From contig JAJDUI010000010.1 of assembly GCA_022826745.1 (NCBI GenBank), positions 1 to 64,000 on the forward strand: DNA of 64,000 bases, in the 5' to 3' direction. A program made the translations under genes and the position numbers. Below, piece after piece: positions 10,207-18,331 of this stretch. The DNA comes from Thermoanaerobaculia bacterium. Lineage in GTDB: Bacteria; Acidobacteriota; Thermoanaerobaculia; Multivoradales; Multivoraceae. The notes beneath the pieces are model-generated. The model did no database searches. It had not been told where the DNA came from and was given only the letters and a program-made list of their open reading frames with translations. Each line of letters starts with the position of its first letter. Within the stretch, counting starts at the first letter, position 1.

Positions 10207-11718
10207 ATGAACACGAAGAAGCAGATCCTCTTTACGGCCCTGATGGTCGCCGGCGCCCTGGTGTTCGGCATGATCATCGCCGGCGGGCTGAACCTCACCG
10301 AACCGACGCGCGCCGAGGAAACGGCCCTGCCTGCCGTGGCAGCGGAGAAGGATGCGCGGGACCAGCAGGCGAGACGGGTCGAGCGCCACGCGAGAACCGC
10401 GATCGACAGCTTTGCCGATCTGGCGGAGGCGGTTCTGCCGGCGGTCGTGACGGTCGAGGTCGTGCGGATCGAGGAGGCGCCGGAACTCCAGCGCTTCCAG
10501 GACTTCTTCCGGCGCCTTCCAGGACAGCCGCAACCGGAGCAGGAGGAGCAGCGCTTCCCCGGTGCCGGGAGCGGCTTCCTGATCTCCGCCGACGGCTGGA
10601 TCGTGACGAACAACCACGTGGTCGAGCGGGCGGAGAGAATCCAGGTCGGCATGGGCGGCCGCGACTATCCCGCCGAAGTCAGGGGCCGGGACCGCGAGAC
10701 GGATCTGGCGCTGCTCAAGATCGACGCCGGCGAGGAGCTTCCGTACCTGCCGCTGGGCGACTCGGACGCGCTGCGGGTAGGGGACTGGGTCATGGCGGTC
10801 GGCAACCCGCTGAGCTTCGAGGCGTCGGTGACCGTGGGCGTAGTCAGCGCCATGGGACGATCGATCGCGATCGAGAACAACCGCGCCGACTTCGCCAACT
10901 ACATCCAGACCGATGCCGCGATCAACCTCGGCAACTCCGGCGGCCCCCTGGTCAACACCGCCGGGGAGGTGGTCGGGATCGCGACCGGCAAGGCGTTCGC
11001 CGAGAACATCGGTTTCGCGGTGCCCGTGGACGTGCTCGAAGGGGTGCTTCCCCAGCTACGGGACACGGGCCGGGTCCGGCGAGGTTATCTGGGCGTCAAC
11101 ATTCGCGACCTGGAGCACATCGAGGCCCGCTACTACGGGCTGGAGGAGCCGGATGGAGCGTTCGTCTCGAACGTCCAGGCGGACACGCCGGCGGAGAAGG
11201 CGGGAGTCGAGGCCGGCGACGTCATCCTCGGTGTGGACGAGCATGAAGTGGAAGGGACGCGCGACCTGATCGACTACGTGGCCGCGCTGCCGCCGGGTCG
11301 CGACGTTCGATTGCAGGTGCTGCGCGACTCCGAACGCATCCGACTCGACGTCAGGCTCGAGGAGCGGCCGTCCCTCATTGCGGAGCAGGAGGAACCGACG
11401 CCGGCCGCGCCGCCTCGCGAGGAGAGCATGGACTGGCTCGGCCTGGAACTCCGGCCGCTGACGCGGACCCTGCGCGAGCGCGCCCAGTTGGACCGCGGCC
11501 AGCGCGGCGTTTTCGTAGCCGGTGTCTCCGCTCGCAGCGTGTTCGCGGAAAAGGGCTTCCAGGAGGGGCTGGTGATCGTCGGCATCAACGACGCCGCGAT
11601 CGAGAGTCTCGGCGATCTGGAGGAGGCAGCGGCCGACCTCGAGTCCGGCGATCTCGTCCGCGTCGAAGCGCTTCTCCCGGGCGGCCAGCGCTTCTTCTCG
11701 GTGATCGAAGTACCCTGA
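10207..11718 (+). CDS. HtrA/DegP-family serine endoprotease with two PDZ domains
   Basis: Envelope protein-quality protease. The start is taken at ATG 10207 because it begins the signal-anchor (MNTKKQILFTALMVAGALVF). The 503-residue product has the trypsin-like triad: His137 in NNHVVE, Asp166 in ETDLALL and Ser244 in LGNSGGPLVN. A PDZ domain follows at about 285-380 (GYLGVNIRDLE) and a second, more divergent one at about 410-500. Lack of a clear cleavage site suggests it stays anchored in the inner membrane facing the periplasm (DegS/DegQ-like). The NtrC-type regulator begins 22 bp downstream and may be co-transcribed. No ribosome-binding site is obvious. Confidence 0.92.
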   Translation: MNTKKQILFTALMVAGALVFGMIIAGGLNLTEPTRAEETALPAVAAEKDARDQQARRVERHARTAIDSFADLAEAVLPAVVTVEVVRIEEAPELQRFQDFFRRLPGQPQPEQEEQRFPGAGSGFLISADGWIVTNNHVVERAERIQVGMGGRDYPAEVRGRDRETDLALLKIDAGEELPYLPLGDSDALRVGDWVMAVGNPLSFEASVTVGVVSAMGRSIAIENNRADFANYIQTDAAINLGNSGGPLVNTAGEVVGIATGKAFAENIGFAVPVDVLEGVLPQLRDTGRVRRGYLGVNIRDLEHIEARYYGLEEPDGAFVSNVQADTPAEKAGVEAGDVILGVDEHEVEGTRDLIDYVAALPPGRDVRLQVLRDSERIRLDVRLEERPSLIAEQEEPTPAAPPREESMDWLGLELRPLTRTLRERAQLDRGQRGVFVAGVSARSVFAEKGFQEGLVIVGINDAAIESLGDLEEAAADLESGDLVRVEALLPGGQRFFSVIEVP

Positions 11719-11740
11719 CGTTTCCGCGGAGGTCTTTCCC

Positions 11741-13108
11741 TTGACGCGGCCCACAGGCCCGCGGGTGCTCGTGGTCGACGACGAGGAGTCGATTCGCGCG
11801 TCGCTCCGGATGATCCTCGAGTTCGAGCGCTACCGCGTCGACGAGGCGGCGAACGGCCGGGAAGCGCTGAGGCGAGTGATGACGAGGCCTCCGGCCGCCG
11901 TCCTGCTCGACATCAAGATGCCCGAGATGGACGGTCTGTCGACGCTGTCGGGCTTGCGGGAGCGGGGCCACGAAATGCCGGTCGTCATGATCAGTGGCCA
12001 CGGCGACATCGCCGCGGCCGTCGAGGCGACACGCCTGGGCGCGTACGACTTCCTGGAAAAGCCGCTGGAGCGCGATCGGGTGCTGCTGGCGCTTCGGAAC
12101 GCCGTTGAACGGCAACGGCTCCGGGACGAGAACCGGGAACTCAGGCGGGCTCCCTCAGAGCTGGTCGGAGAGTCCCCGGCGATGAAAGAACTCCGGGCCA
12201 CGATCGAGCGCGCCGCACCGACTCCGGCCACCGTGCTGATCACGGGCGAGAGCGGAGTCGGCAAGGAACTCGTCGCGCGTGCGATTCACGCCGGCAGCCA
12301 GCGCAGCGAAATGCCCCTGGTCCAGGTCAACTGCGCCGCCATTCCGGACGAGTTGATCGAGTCCGAGCTGTTCGGCCATGAGAAGGGCGCCTTTACCGGC
12401 GCGGTGCGACGCCAGGTGGGGAAGTTCACGGCCGCCGACGGCGGCACGATCTTTCTGGACGAAATCGGCGACATGTCCGCCCGGACCCAGGCGAAGGTGC
12501 TGCGCGCTCTCCAGAGCGGCGAGATCGAACCGGTCGGCGCCAGGATGGCGACGACGGTCGATGTCCGGGTCGTCGCCGCGACACACCGCGATCTTCCGGC
12601 GGAGATCGAGGCCGGACGCTTTCGCGAGGATCTCTTCTACCGTCTGAACGTCGTGCCGGTACACGCGCCGCCGCTGCGCGAGCGGCTCGAGGACCTCCCG
12701 TTGCTGGTGGAGCATTTCATCGAGCGTTTTGCGATCGAGAACAACTACCGCCAGAAGAGCCTGACGCAGGGTGCGATACGGCAGTTGCAGGCGATGCCGT
12801 GGCGCGGCAACGTCCGGGAACTGAAGAACCTGCTGGAGCGCGTGCTGATCCTGAGCCCGGGCGACAGGATCGACCGGGCAGCCGTCCTCAGTCTTGCGGG
12901 TTCCGTGCGTGGTGGCCTCTCGGAGGCTATTCTCGCGCTTCCCACCCTGCGCGAATTCAGGGAGAGTTCGGAACGAATGTACCTGGCGAAGAAGCTCGAG
13001 GAGCACGGCTGGAACGTGACCCGTACCGCGAAGGCCATCGGGACGCCGAGGAGCAACCTGTACAAGAAGATGGAGCAGTACGGGCTACGCCGGGAGGCGG
13101 CGCCTTGA
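11741..13108 (+). CDS. Sigma-54-dependent response regulator (NtrC family)
   Basis: Two-component transcription activator that remodels sigma54 RNA polymerase. The 455 residues carry a receiver domain with phospho-acceptor Asp57 ([12 protein letters not shown]), an AAA+ domain with Walker A GESGVGKE, the sigma54-contact loop GAFTGA and Walker [11 protein letters not shown], then a Fis-type helix-turn-helix at the end ([21 protein letters not shown]). TTG start at 11741 with GCGGAGGT upstream. This receiver-AAA-Fis plan is typical of NtrC/NtrX/AtoC. No histidine kinase gene is adjacent, so the signal is unknown; its targets cannot be told from here. Confidence 0.93.
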   Translation: MTRPTGPRVLVVDDEESIRASLRMILEFERYRVDEAANGREALRRVMTRPPAAVLLDIKMPEMDGLSTLSGLRERGHEMPVVMISGHGDIAAAVEATRLGAYDFLEKPLERDRVLLALRNAVERQRLRDENRELRRAPSELVGESPAMKELRATIERAAPTPATVLITGESGVGKELVARAIHAGSQRSEMPLVQVNCAAIPDELIESELFGHEKGAFTGAVRRQVGKFTAADGGTIFLDEIGDMSARTQAKVLRALQSGEIEPVGARMATTVDVRVVAATHRDLPAEIEAGRFREDLFYRLNVVPVHAPPLRERLEDLPLLVEHFIERFAIENNYRQKSLTQGAIRQLQAMPWRGNVRELKNLLERVLILSPGDRIDRAAVLSLAGSVRGGLSEAILALPTLREFRESSERMYLAKKLEEHGWNVTRTAKAIGTPRSNLYKKMEQYGLRREAAP

Positions 13109-13548
13109 TCGCCGAGCGGCCTGGAGCCCTGGCTCCGCACCGGATCCTCGTCGCCAAGCCCGGGCTGGATGGCCACGACCGTGGCGCCAAGGTGGTCGCG
13201 CGCGCCCTGCGCGACGCGGGATTCGAGGTGATCTACACCGGTCTTCGGAAGACGCCGGAGCAGATCGTCGCCGCGGCCGTGCAGGAAGACGTGCGGGCCG
13301 TCGGTCTGTCGATCCTCTCCGGAGCCCACAACACCCTGCTGCCGGAGGTGGTGGAGGGTCTGCACGTCGCCGGGGCCGACGACGTGCTCGTGTTTGCCGG
13401 GGGCATCGTTCCCGACGCGGACATCGCGGAGCTCAAGGCCGCCGGCGTGGACGAGGTCTTTCCGCCGGGCTCCAGCACGGCCACGATCGTCGAGTACCTG
13501 AACCGCCGGCTGGCGGCTGCGGGGCCGGCCGGCGGGGCCGGTCGCTGA
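13105..13548 (+). CDS. Cobalamin B12-binding subunit of a methylmalonyl-CoA mutase-type enzyme
   Basis: The 147-residue protein is only the C-terminal B12 domain of acyl-CoA mutases: [21 protein letters not shown] holds the DxHxxG motif whose His ligates cobalt, followed by the SILSGAH and FAGGIVPD segments of the Rossmann-like fold. It would pair with a separate catalytic TIM-barrel subunit, which is not in this window. The TTG start at 13105 overlaps the stop of the regulator gene (TTGA) with GGGAGG upstream, and its own stop overlaps the valS ATG (TGATG). Placement between a regulator and valS is unusual. Which mutase it serves (methylmalonyl-, ethylmalonyl- or isobutyryl-CoA type) is open. 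Confidence 0.9.
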   Translation: MIAERPGALAPHRILVAKPGLDGHDRGAKVVARALRDAGFEVIYTGLRKTPEQIVAAAVQEDVRAVGLSILSGAHNTLLPEVVEGLHVAGADDVLVFAGGIVPDADIAELKAAGVDEVFPPGSSTATIVEYLNRRLAAAGPAGGAGR

Positions 13549-16280
13549 TGGCGGGCGGCGGGCCCTCCGCCAACGCGCAAGCGCAGACACCAGCGATGGA
13601 GAAGCGCTTCGAGCCTGCCTCCTACGAAGGCAAGTGGCAGCAACGGTGGGACGAACAGGGCCTGTACCGCTGTGCTGCCAATCCGGAAGGCAAGGGCGAC
13701 CCGGAAGGCAAGGGGCCGAAGCCCTACTGCATCCTCATACCGCCGCCGAACGTCACCGGCAAGCTGCACATGGGGCATGCCCTGCAGAGCACCCTGCAGG
13801 ATCTGGTCACGCGCTGGCGGCGAATGCGAGGGGACAACGCGCTGTGGCTGCCCGGAACGGATCACGCCGGCATCGCGACCCAGCTCATGGTCGAGCGGCA
13901 CCTGGAGGAGCAGGGCTCCAGCCGGGTCGAGCTCGGCAGGGAGAAGTTCGTCGAGCGGGTCTGGCAGTGGAAGCACGAGTACCACGCGAACATCCGCGGT
14001 CAGTTGCAGCGTCTGGGGGCTTCCTGCGACTGGTCCCGTGAGCGGTTCACGCTCGACGACGGCCTGGCGCGCGCGGTGCGCACCGCCTTCGTGCGCCTCC
14101 ACGAAGAGGGCCTGATCTACCGCGGCGAGCACATGGTCAACTGGTCGCCGGTGCTGAGGACGGCGGTTTCCGACCTCGAGGTGGAGAACCGCGAGGTCGA
14201 GGGCCGCCTCTACCACCTCGCCTACCCCCTGGAGCCGCTCGCGGAAAGCTCCACGGCCGAGGAGCCGCTGGTCGTGGCCACCACGCGGCCGGAGACGATG
14301 CTCGGGGATACTGCCGTCGCCTTCCACCCGGAAGACGAGCGCTACCGCCACCTCGCCGGACGCACGGCCAGGCTGCCCCTCCTCGGCCGGCGGCTCCGGC
14401 TGGTCGCCGACGAGCACGTCGACCCCGAGTTCGGCACCGGGCTGGTCAAGGTGACGCCCTTCCACGATCCGAACGACTACGAAATCGGCCGCCGCCACGA
14501 CCTGCCGGGCGTGCGCGTGATCGACCTCGACGGTCGGATGACCGCCGAGGCGGGTGCCGATTTCGAAGGCCTGGACCGCTTCGAGGCCCGGCGCCGCGTG
14601 GTGGAACGGCTGGAGGCCGAGGGGCGGCTGGTCAAGGTCGAGGCCCACGTCCACAGCGTCGGTCATTCCCAGCGGAGCGGCGAGCCGGTCGAGCCGATGC
14701 TGTCGCCGCAGTGGTTCGCGGACGTCTCCGGCATGGCGCAGGAGGCCCTGGCGGCGGTCGAGGACGGCGACATCAGCCTGATTCCCTCCTCCTGGGACCG
14801 GACCTGGGAGCACTGGCTCAGGAACATCCGGCCGTGGGTGATCTCACGCCAGCTCTGGTGGGGACACCGCATTCCGGCCTGGTACGACGCGGACGGCGCC
14901 TGCTACGTGGCGATGGATCGAGCCGCGGCCGAGGAACAGGCGGGCACGACCGAACTGACGCGGGACCCGGACGTTCTGGACACCTGGTTCTCGTCCGGCC
15001 TGTGGCCGATCTCCACGCTGGGCTGGCCGGACGAGGAGGCAGCCGACCTCCGCACGTGGTACCCGACCGAGGTCCTGATCACGGGCTTCGACATCCTGTT
15101 CTTCTGGGTGGCGCGCATGGTCATGCTGTCGCAGCACCTCTACGGCGACGTGCCCTTCCGGGCGGTTCATCTGACCGGACTGGTCCGCGACGCCGACGGC
15201 GAGAAGATGTCGAAGACCAAGGGCAACACGGTCGACCCGATGGACCTGATCGGGGAGTACGGGGCCGACGCGATGCGCTTCACCCTGGCGGTTCTCGACG
15301 TGCCGGGACGCGACATTCCGCTCGACCTCGAGCGCATGGCCGGCTACCGGGCCTTCGGCAACAAGATCTGGAACGCGGTCCGGTTCGCTCTGGCGCGTAC
15401 CGAGGGAGCGCGCGTTCCGGGTTCGGCCGCCGAGTTGCTCGGTGACGATCTGGCGGCGCCCGAACGTTGGATCCTCTCCCGCCTGTCGGCCACCGCGGCC
15501 GCGGTCAACGAGGCCCTCGAGGAGTTTCGTTTCGACCGTGCCTGCAACGCGCTCTACCACTTCTTCTGGCACGAGCTCTGCGACTGGTACATCGAGTTCG
15601 CGAAGCCGGCCCTGTCGGGAGAGGCGCCGCGGCCGCGGGCCGCCGAGACCGTTCTGTTCACGCTCGAAGCGAGCCTGCGGCTGCTGCATCCGGTGATGCC
15701 GCACCTGACCGAGGAACTCTGGCAGCGCCTGCCGCGCGCTTCGGCTGCCGGCTCCGGGGAACCGGAGAGCATCGCGCTTCAGGCCTACCCGCTGAGCGAC
15801 GACGACCTGGTTTCGGACGAAGTCGAGCGGGGCCTGGACGCCGTGATCGCGGTCGTCCAGGCGGTCCGGAGTCTGCGGCGCGAGCGGAACCTCGCCGGGG
15901 CCGCGAAGATGTCGGTTTTCGTGGAGGACGGCGACCGGGACCTCATCGCCTTCGTCGTCGAACAGGCATCCCTGCTGGGCGCCGTTGCCGGTGTCGCCCA
16001 GGTGACCGCCGGTGACGGACCGGCCGGGTCGGTCCGGGACCGCGCCGGCGGCGTGAACCTCGCGTTCGAGGTCGAGGCCCCCGAGATGAGCGAGTCCGAG
16101 CGTGCGAAGCTCGCCAGGGATCTGCATAAGATCGACGCCGAGATCGCCGGGGCCCGGGGCCGTCTCTCGAACCCCGGGTTTCTCGAGAAGGCACCGGCCC
16201 ACGTGGTCGAGGGCAACCGCACCCGGCTCGCCGAACTGGAGGAACGTCGCCAACGGATGGCCGAAGCGCTCGACGCCTAG
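13548..16280 (+). CDS. valS: Valyl-tRNA synthetase
   Basis: Class I synthetase charging tRNA-Val. The 910-residue length fits the family. The HIGH motif appears as HMGH (GKLHMGHAL), the KMSKS motif as EKMSKTKGN (about 550), and there are a CP1 editing domain between them (VATTRPETMLGD), an anticodon-binding domain and the C-terminal coiled coil (about 845-905) characteristic of ValRS. The ATG at 13548 overlaps the upstream stop; a second ATG at 13596 (MEKRFEPASYEGKWQQRW) starts where homologues usually do, so the first 16 residues may be extra. Confidence 0.97.
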   Translation: MAGGGPSANAQAQTPAMEKRFEPASYEGKWQQRWDEQGLYRCAANPEGKGDPEGKGPKPYCILIPPPNVTGKLHMGHALQSTLQDLVTRWRRMRGDNALWLPGTDHAGIATQLMVERHLEEQGSSRVELGREKFVERVWQWKHEYHANIRGQLQRLGASCDWSRERFTLDDGLARAVRTAFVRLHEEGLIYRGEHMVNWSPVLRTAVSDLEVENREVEGRLYHLAYPLEPLAESSTAEEPLVVATTRPETMLGDTAVAFHPEDERYRHLAGRTARLPLLGRRLRLVADEHVDPEFGTGLVKVTPFHDPNDYEIGRRHDLPGVRVIDLDGRMTAEAGADFEGLDRFEARRRVVERLEAEGRLVKVEAHVHSVGHSQRSGEPVEPMLSPQWFADVSGMAQEALAAVEDGDISLIPSSWDRTWEHWLRNIRPWVISRQLWWGHRIPAWYDADGACYVAMDRAAAEEQAGTTELTRDPDVLDTWFSSGLWPISTLGWPDEEAADLRTWYPTEVLITGFDILFFWVARMVMLSQHLYGDVPFRAVHLTGLVRDADGEKMSKTKGNTVDPMDLIGEYGADAMRFTLAVLDVPGRDIPLDLERMAGYRAFGNKIWNAVRFALARTEGARVPGSAAELLGDDLAAPERWILSRLSATAAAVNEALEEFRFDRACNALYHFFWHELCDWYIEFAKPALSGEAPRPRAAETVLFTLEASLRLLHPVMPHLTEELWQRLPRASAAGSGEPESIALQAYPLSDDDLVSDEVERGLDAVIAVVQAVRSLRRERNLAGAAKMSVFVEDGDRDLIAFVVEQASLLGAVAGVAQVTAGDGPAGSVRDRAGGVNLAFEVEAPEMSESERAKLARDLHKIDAEIAGARGRLSNPGFLEKAPAHVVEGNRTRLAELEERRQRMAEALDA

Positions 16281-16284
16281 CTGC

Positions 16285-16290
16285 TACCCT
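16285..16290 (+). promoter_or_regulatory. -10-like element before birA (GCTACCCT)
   Basis: TACCCT ends 10 nt before the birA ATG and fits the GNTA[CG]NCT pattern found before several other genes here. A transcript from it would have almost no 5' leader. No -35 is obvious. Confidence 0.4.
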
Positions 16291-16300
16291 TCGCGCCCCT

Positions 16301-17122
16301 ATGGCGGATCGCTCCGAGGCATTCGACCAGTTCACCGGAGAGCTGCTGGCCTGGAAGCCGCGCCTGCCGGGCAACCTGGTGCTGATCGACACGGTCGATT
16401 CGACGAACCGCTTCGTCAAGGCACTGGCCGAGCGGTTCTTCGAAGAGGAGTCGGCGCCGCCGGCCGCCCTGGTCGTGGCGTTCGAACAGACGGCGGGCCG
16501 GGGTCGACAGGGCCGCTCCTGGGTCAGCACCGCGGGACGCGGTCTCTACTGCACCTGGCTGCAGCCGTTGCCGATCGCCGGGGCGGGTGGTTCCCTGGAG
16601 GATCAGCTCGGGGCGCTGCCGCTTCTGGCCGGCATCGGCGTGTGCCGCGCGTTGGCCGGCTTCGTCGATGGAAGGGCGGGCCTGAAGTGGCCGAACGACG
16701 TGCTCGTCGACGGCCGCAAGATCGCCGGCATCCTGATCGAGACGGTCGTCGGCAACGGCGGCGAGACGGTGGCCCTGATCGGTTTCGGCGTGAACTACGA
16801 CTTCGGCGAAGCAGGCGATCTGCCGACGCCGGTCGCGACGTCGATCGCGCTCGAAGCCGGGAACCGGCCTTCGCGGGCGGCCGTCGCCGCACGGCTCGCC
16901 GCGTCGCTGGAAGCCGAGTTGGGTCGCGCGGGAGACGCGGAGTACACCCTGGATGCCTACCGTCGCTGCACCGTCCATCGCGAGGGCGACGAAGTGAGCT
17001 GCCGGATCGGCGGCGAGACGGTCTCGGGCCGGTTCGCGGGCTTCGATGACGGTGGACGTTTTCGGTTGCGGACTTCCGCCGGCCTGCGCACGATCGCCTC
17101 GGGCGAGGTCATCGAGGCGTGA
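16301..17122 (+). CDS. birA: Biotin--[acetyl-CoA-carboxylase] ligase
   Basis: Attaches biotin to carboxyl-carrier proteins by way of biotinyl-AMP. The 273 residues show the biotin/lipoate ligase fold with the GRGRQGRSW loop (biotinyl-AMP binding) and KWPNDVLV, and a C-terminal BPL_C domain (VSGRFAGFDDGGRFRLRT). There is no N-terminal helix-turn-helix, so this is the enzyme-only type and not a BirA repressor. ATG at 16301. The next gene begins at its stop (GTGA overlap). Confidence 0.93.
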   Translation: MADRSEAFDQFTGELLAWKPRLPGNLVLIDTVDSTNRFVKALAERFFEEESAPPAALVVAFEQTAGRGRQGRSWVSTAGRGLYCTWLQPLPIAGAGGSLEDQLGALPLLAGIGVCRALAGFVDGRAGLKWPNDVLVDGRKIAGILIETVVGNGGETVALIGFGVNYDFGEAGDLPTPVATSIALEAGNRPSRAAVAARLAASLEAELGRAGDAEYTLDAYRRCTVHREGDEVSCRIGGETVSGRFAGFDDGGRFRLRTSAGLRTIASGEVIEA

Positions 17123-17811
17123 CGTCCGGAGCGGATCCCGGCAGCGGGGACCGCGACTACTTCGAGACGATCGAGGAGGAGTTCATCCGGCTGCGGGGAG
17201 CGCCCCTGCTCCTGAGTCCGGCCGACTGGCGCTTGGCGGACGGCTGGCGGCAGCAGGGCATCCCGCTTCATCTCGTGCTCGAGAGCATCCGGAGAGTCTT
17301 CGAGCGGCGCGCTGAACGGCAGGCGGCCTCGCCAGAGGTGAAGCAGAGGAACGTCAGCAGCCTGCGTTACTGCCGTCCGGCGGTGGAGAAGGCATGGGCG
17401 GAGTATCGGGAACTCGGAGCGGCGCCGCCGGTGCGGCGGCAACCATCAGCGATCGACGTGCCGGGCCGGCTTGGAGCGCTTGCGTCCGCGCTGCCGCCGA
17501 CCCTGGCAGATGTCGAACTCTGGCGGAGCAGGTTGATGAAAGTCGGCGGCACGGCCCCAGAGGTCGAGGCCCGGTTGGCCGAACTCGATCTCGAACTGGT
17601 CGCGGGGACGTTCGACGGCCTCGCACCGGCGGACCGCGAGGCCGTCCTCGCGGGAGCCGACGAGGCTCTGCGACGGACGGCGGGACGGGTGGACGAGGCG
17701 AGGCTGCCGGAACTTCGTCAGCGCCTGGTGCGCCGCCTGGTGCGCGAGCGGCTCGGGCTACCCCTGCTGTCGCTCTTTGCCGAGACGGCGAGGTCGCCGG
17801 GGGAGAGCTGA
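17119..17811 (+). CDS. Conserved-looking hypothetical protein, coupled to birA
   Basis: I do not recognise this 230-residue protein. It is predicted soluble, without signal peptide or membrane segment, and rich in Arg, Glu, Ala and Leu. The N-terminus (DYFETIEEEFIRLRGAPLLL, then GIPLHLVLESIRRVFERR) looks like a compact helical domain, and the C-terminal third is a run of charged helices ending in ERLGLPLLSLF. The GTG start at 17119 overlaps the birA stop, so it is probably translationally coupled to the biotin ligase. It ends 1 bp from the convergent methyltransferase gene. Composition matches its neighbours, so it is likely real. Function unknown. Confidence 0.75.
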   Translation: MTSGADPGSGDRDYFETIEEEFIRLRGAPLLLSPADWRLADGWRQQGIPLHLVLESIRRVFERRAERQAASPEVKQRNVSSLRYCRPAVEKAWAEYRELGAAPPVRRQPSAIDVPGRLGALASALPPTLADVELWRSRLMKVGGTAPEVEARLAELDLELVAGTFDGLAPADREAVLAGADEALRRTAGRVDEARLPELRQRLVRRLVRERLGLPLLSLFAETARSPGES

Positions 17812-17812
17812 C

Positions 17813-18331
17813 TCAGTCGCTCTGCTCCCGGCGGTTCCGGCGCCAGCGGTCGGCGCAGCGGTCGTAGAGCACGACGCCGACCGTCATGCCGAGGTTCAGC
17901 GAGACCGCGGTGGGAACGCGAAGGAGGTGGTCGCTCCGCTTCAGGATGCGTTCGGAAACCGAATCGCTCTCGGGTCCGAACACGTAGCAGGCCCGCTCCG
18001 GGTGAACGAAGTCGGGAAGCGCGATCGCGTCCGGGACGATCTCGACCGCGACCACGGCCGTGTCCCGCGGAGCCGCCTCAAGCAGATCGTCGACCTCGAT
18101 CACCGGGACGTGCCGGTAGGCGCGGGTCGGGTCGGTCGGCAGCCGCCGGATGTCGATGTCCTCGGATGGCTGGCCCAGGAGGATCATGCGGGCCTGGAAG
18201 CAGAGCGCCGCCCGCAGGACGTGGCCGACGTTGACAGGATCGGCGGGCCGGTCGAGCGCCACGCAGGCGAAACCGCGGCCGCCCGCCAGATCCGCGCGGC
18301 GCTGAACCGGGCGCTCGATCTTCTTCGCCAC
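17813..18331 (-). CDS. SpoU/TrmH-family RNA 2'-O-methyltransferase
   Basis: Predicted SAM-dependent 2'-O-ribose methyltransferase with the trefoil-knot SPOUT fold. The 172 residues show the three SpoU blocks: an N-terminal NVGHVLRAALCF (block 1 usually NxGxxxR), CYVFGPESDSVSERIL (block 2) and the knot LRVPTAVSLNLGMTVGVVLY (block 3). It is a short form without a separate RNA-binding domain, like TrmL. The GTG start follows directly on the stop of the upstream gene. The target RNA (tRNA wobble or rRNA) cannot be assigned. Confidence 0.87.
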   Translation of the reverse strand: MAKKIERPVQRRADLAGGRGFACVALDRPADPVNVGHVLRAALCFQARMILLGQPSEDIDIRRLPTDPTRAYRHVPVIEVDDLLEAAPRDTAVVAVEIVPDAIALPDFVHPERACYVFGPESDSVSERILKRSDHLLRVPTAVSLNLGMTVGVVLYDRCADRWRRNRREQSD

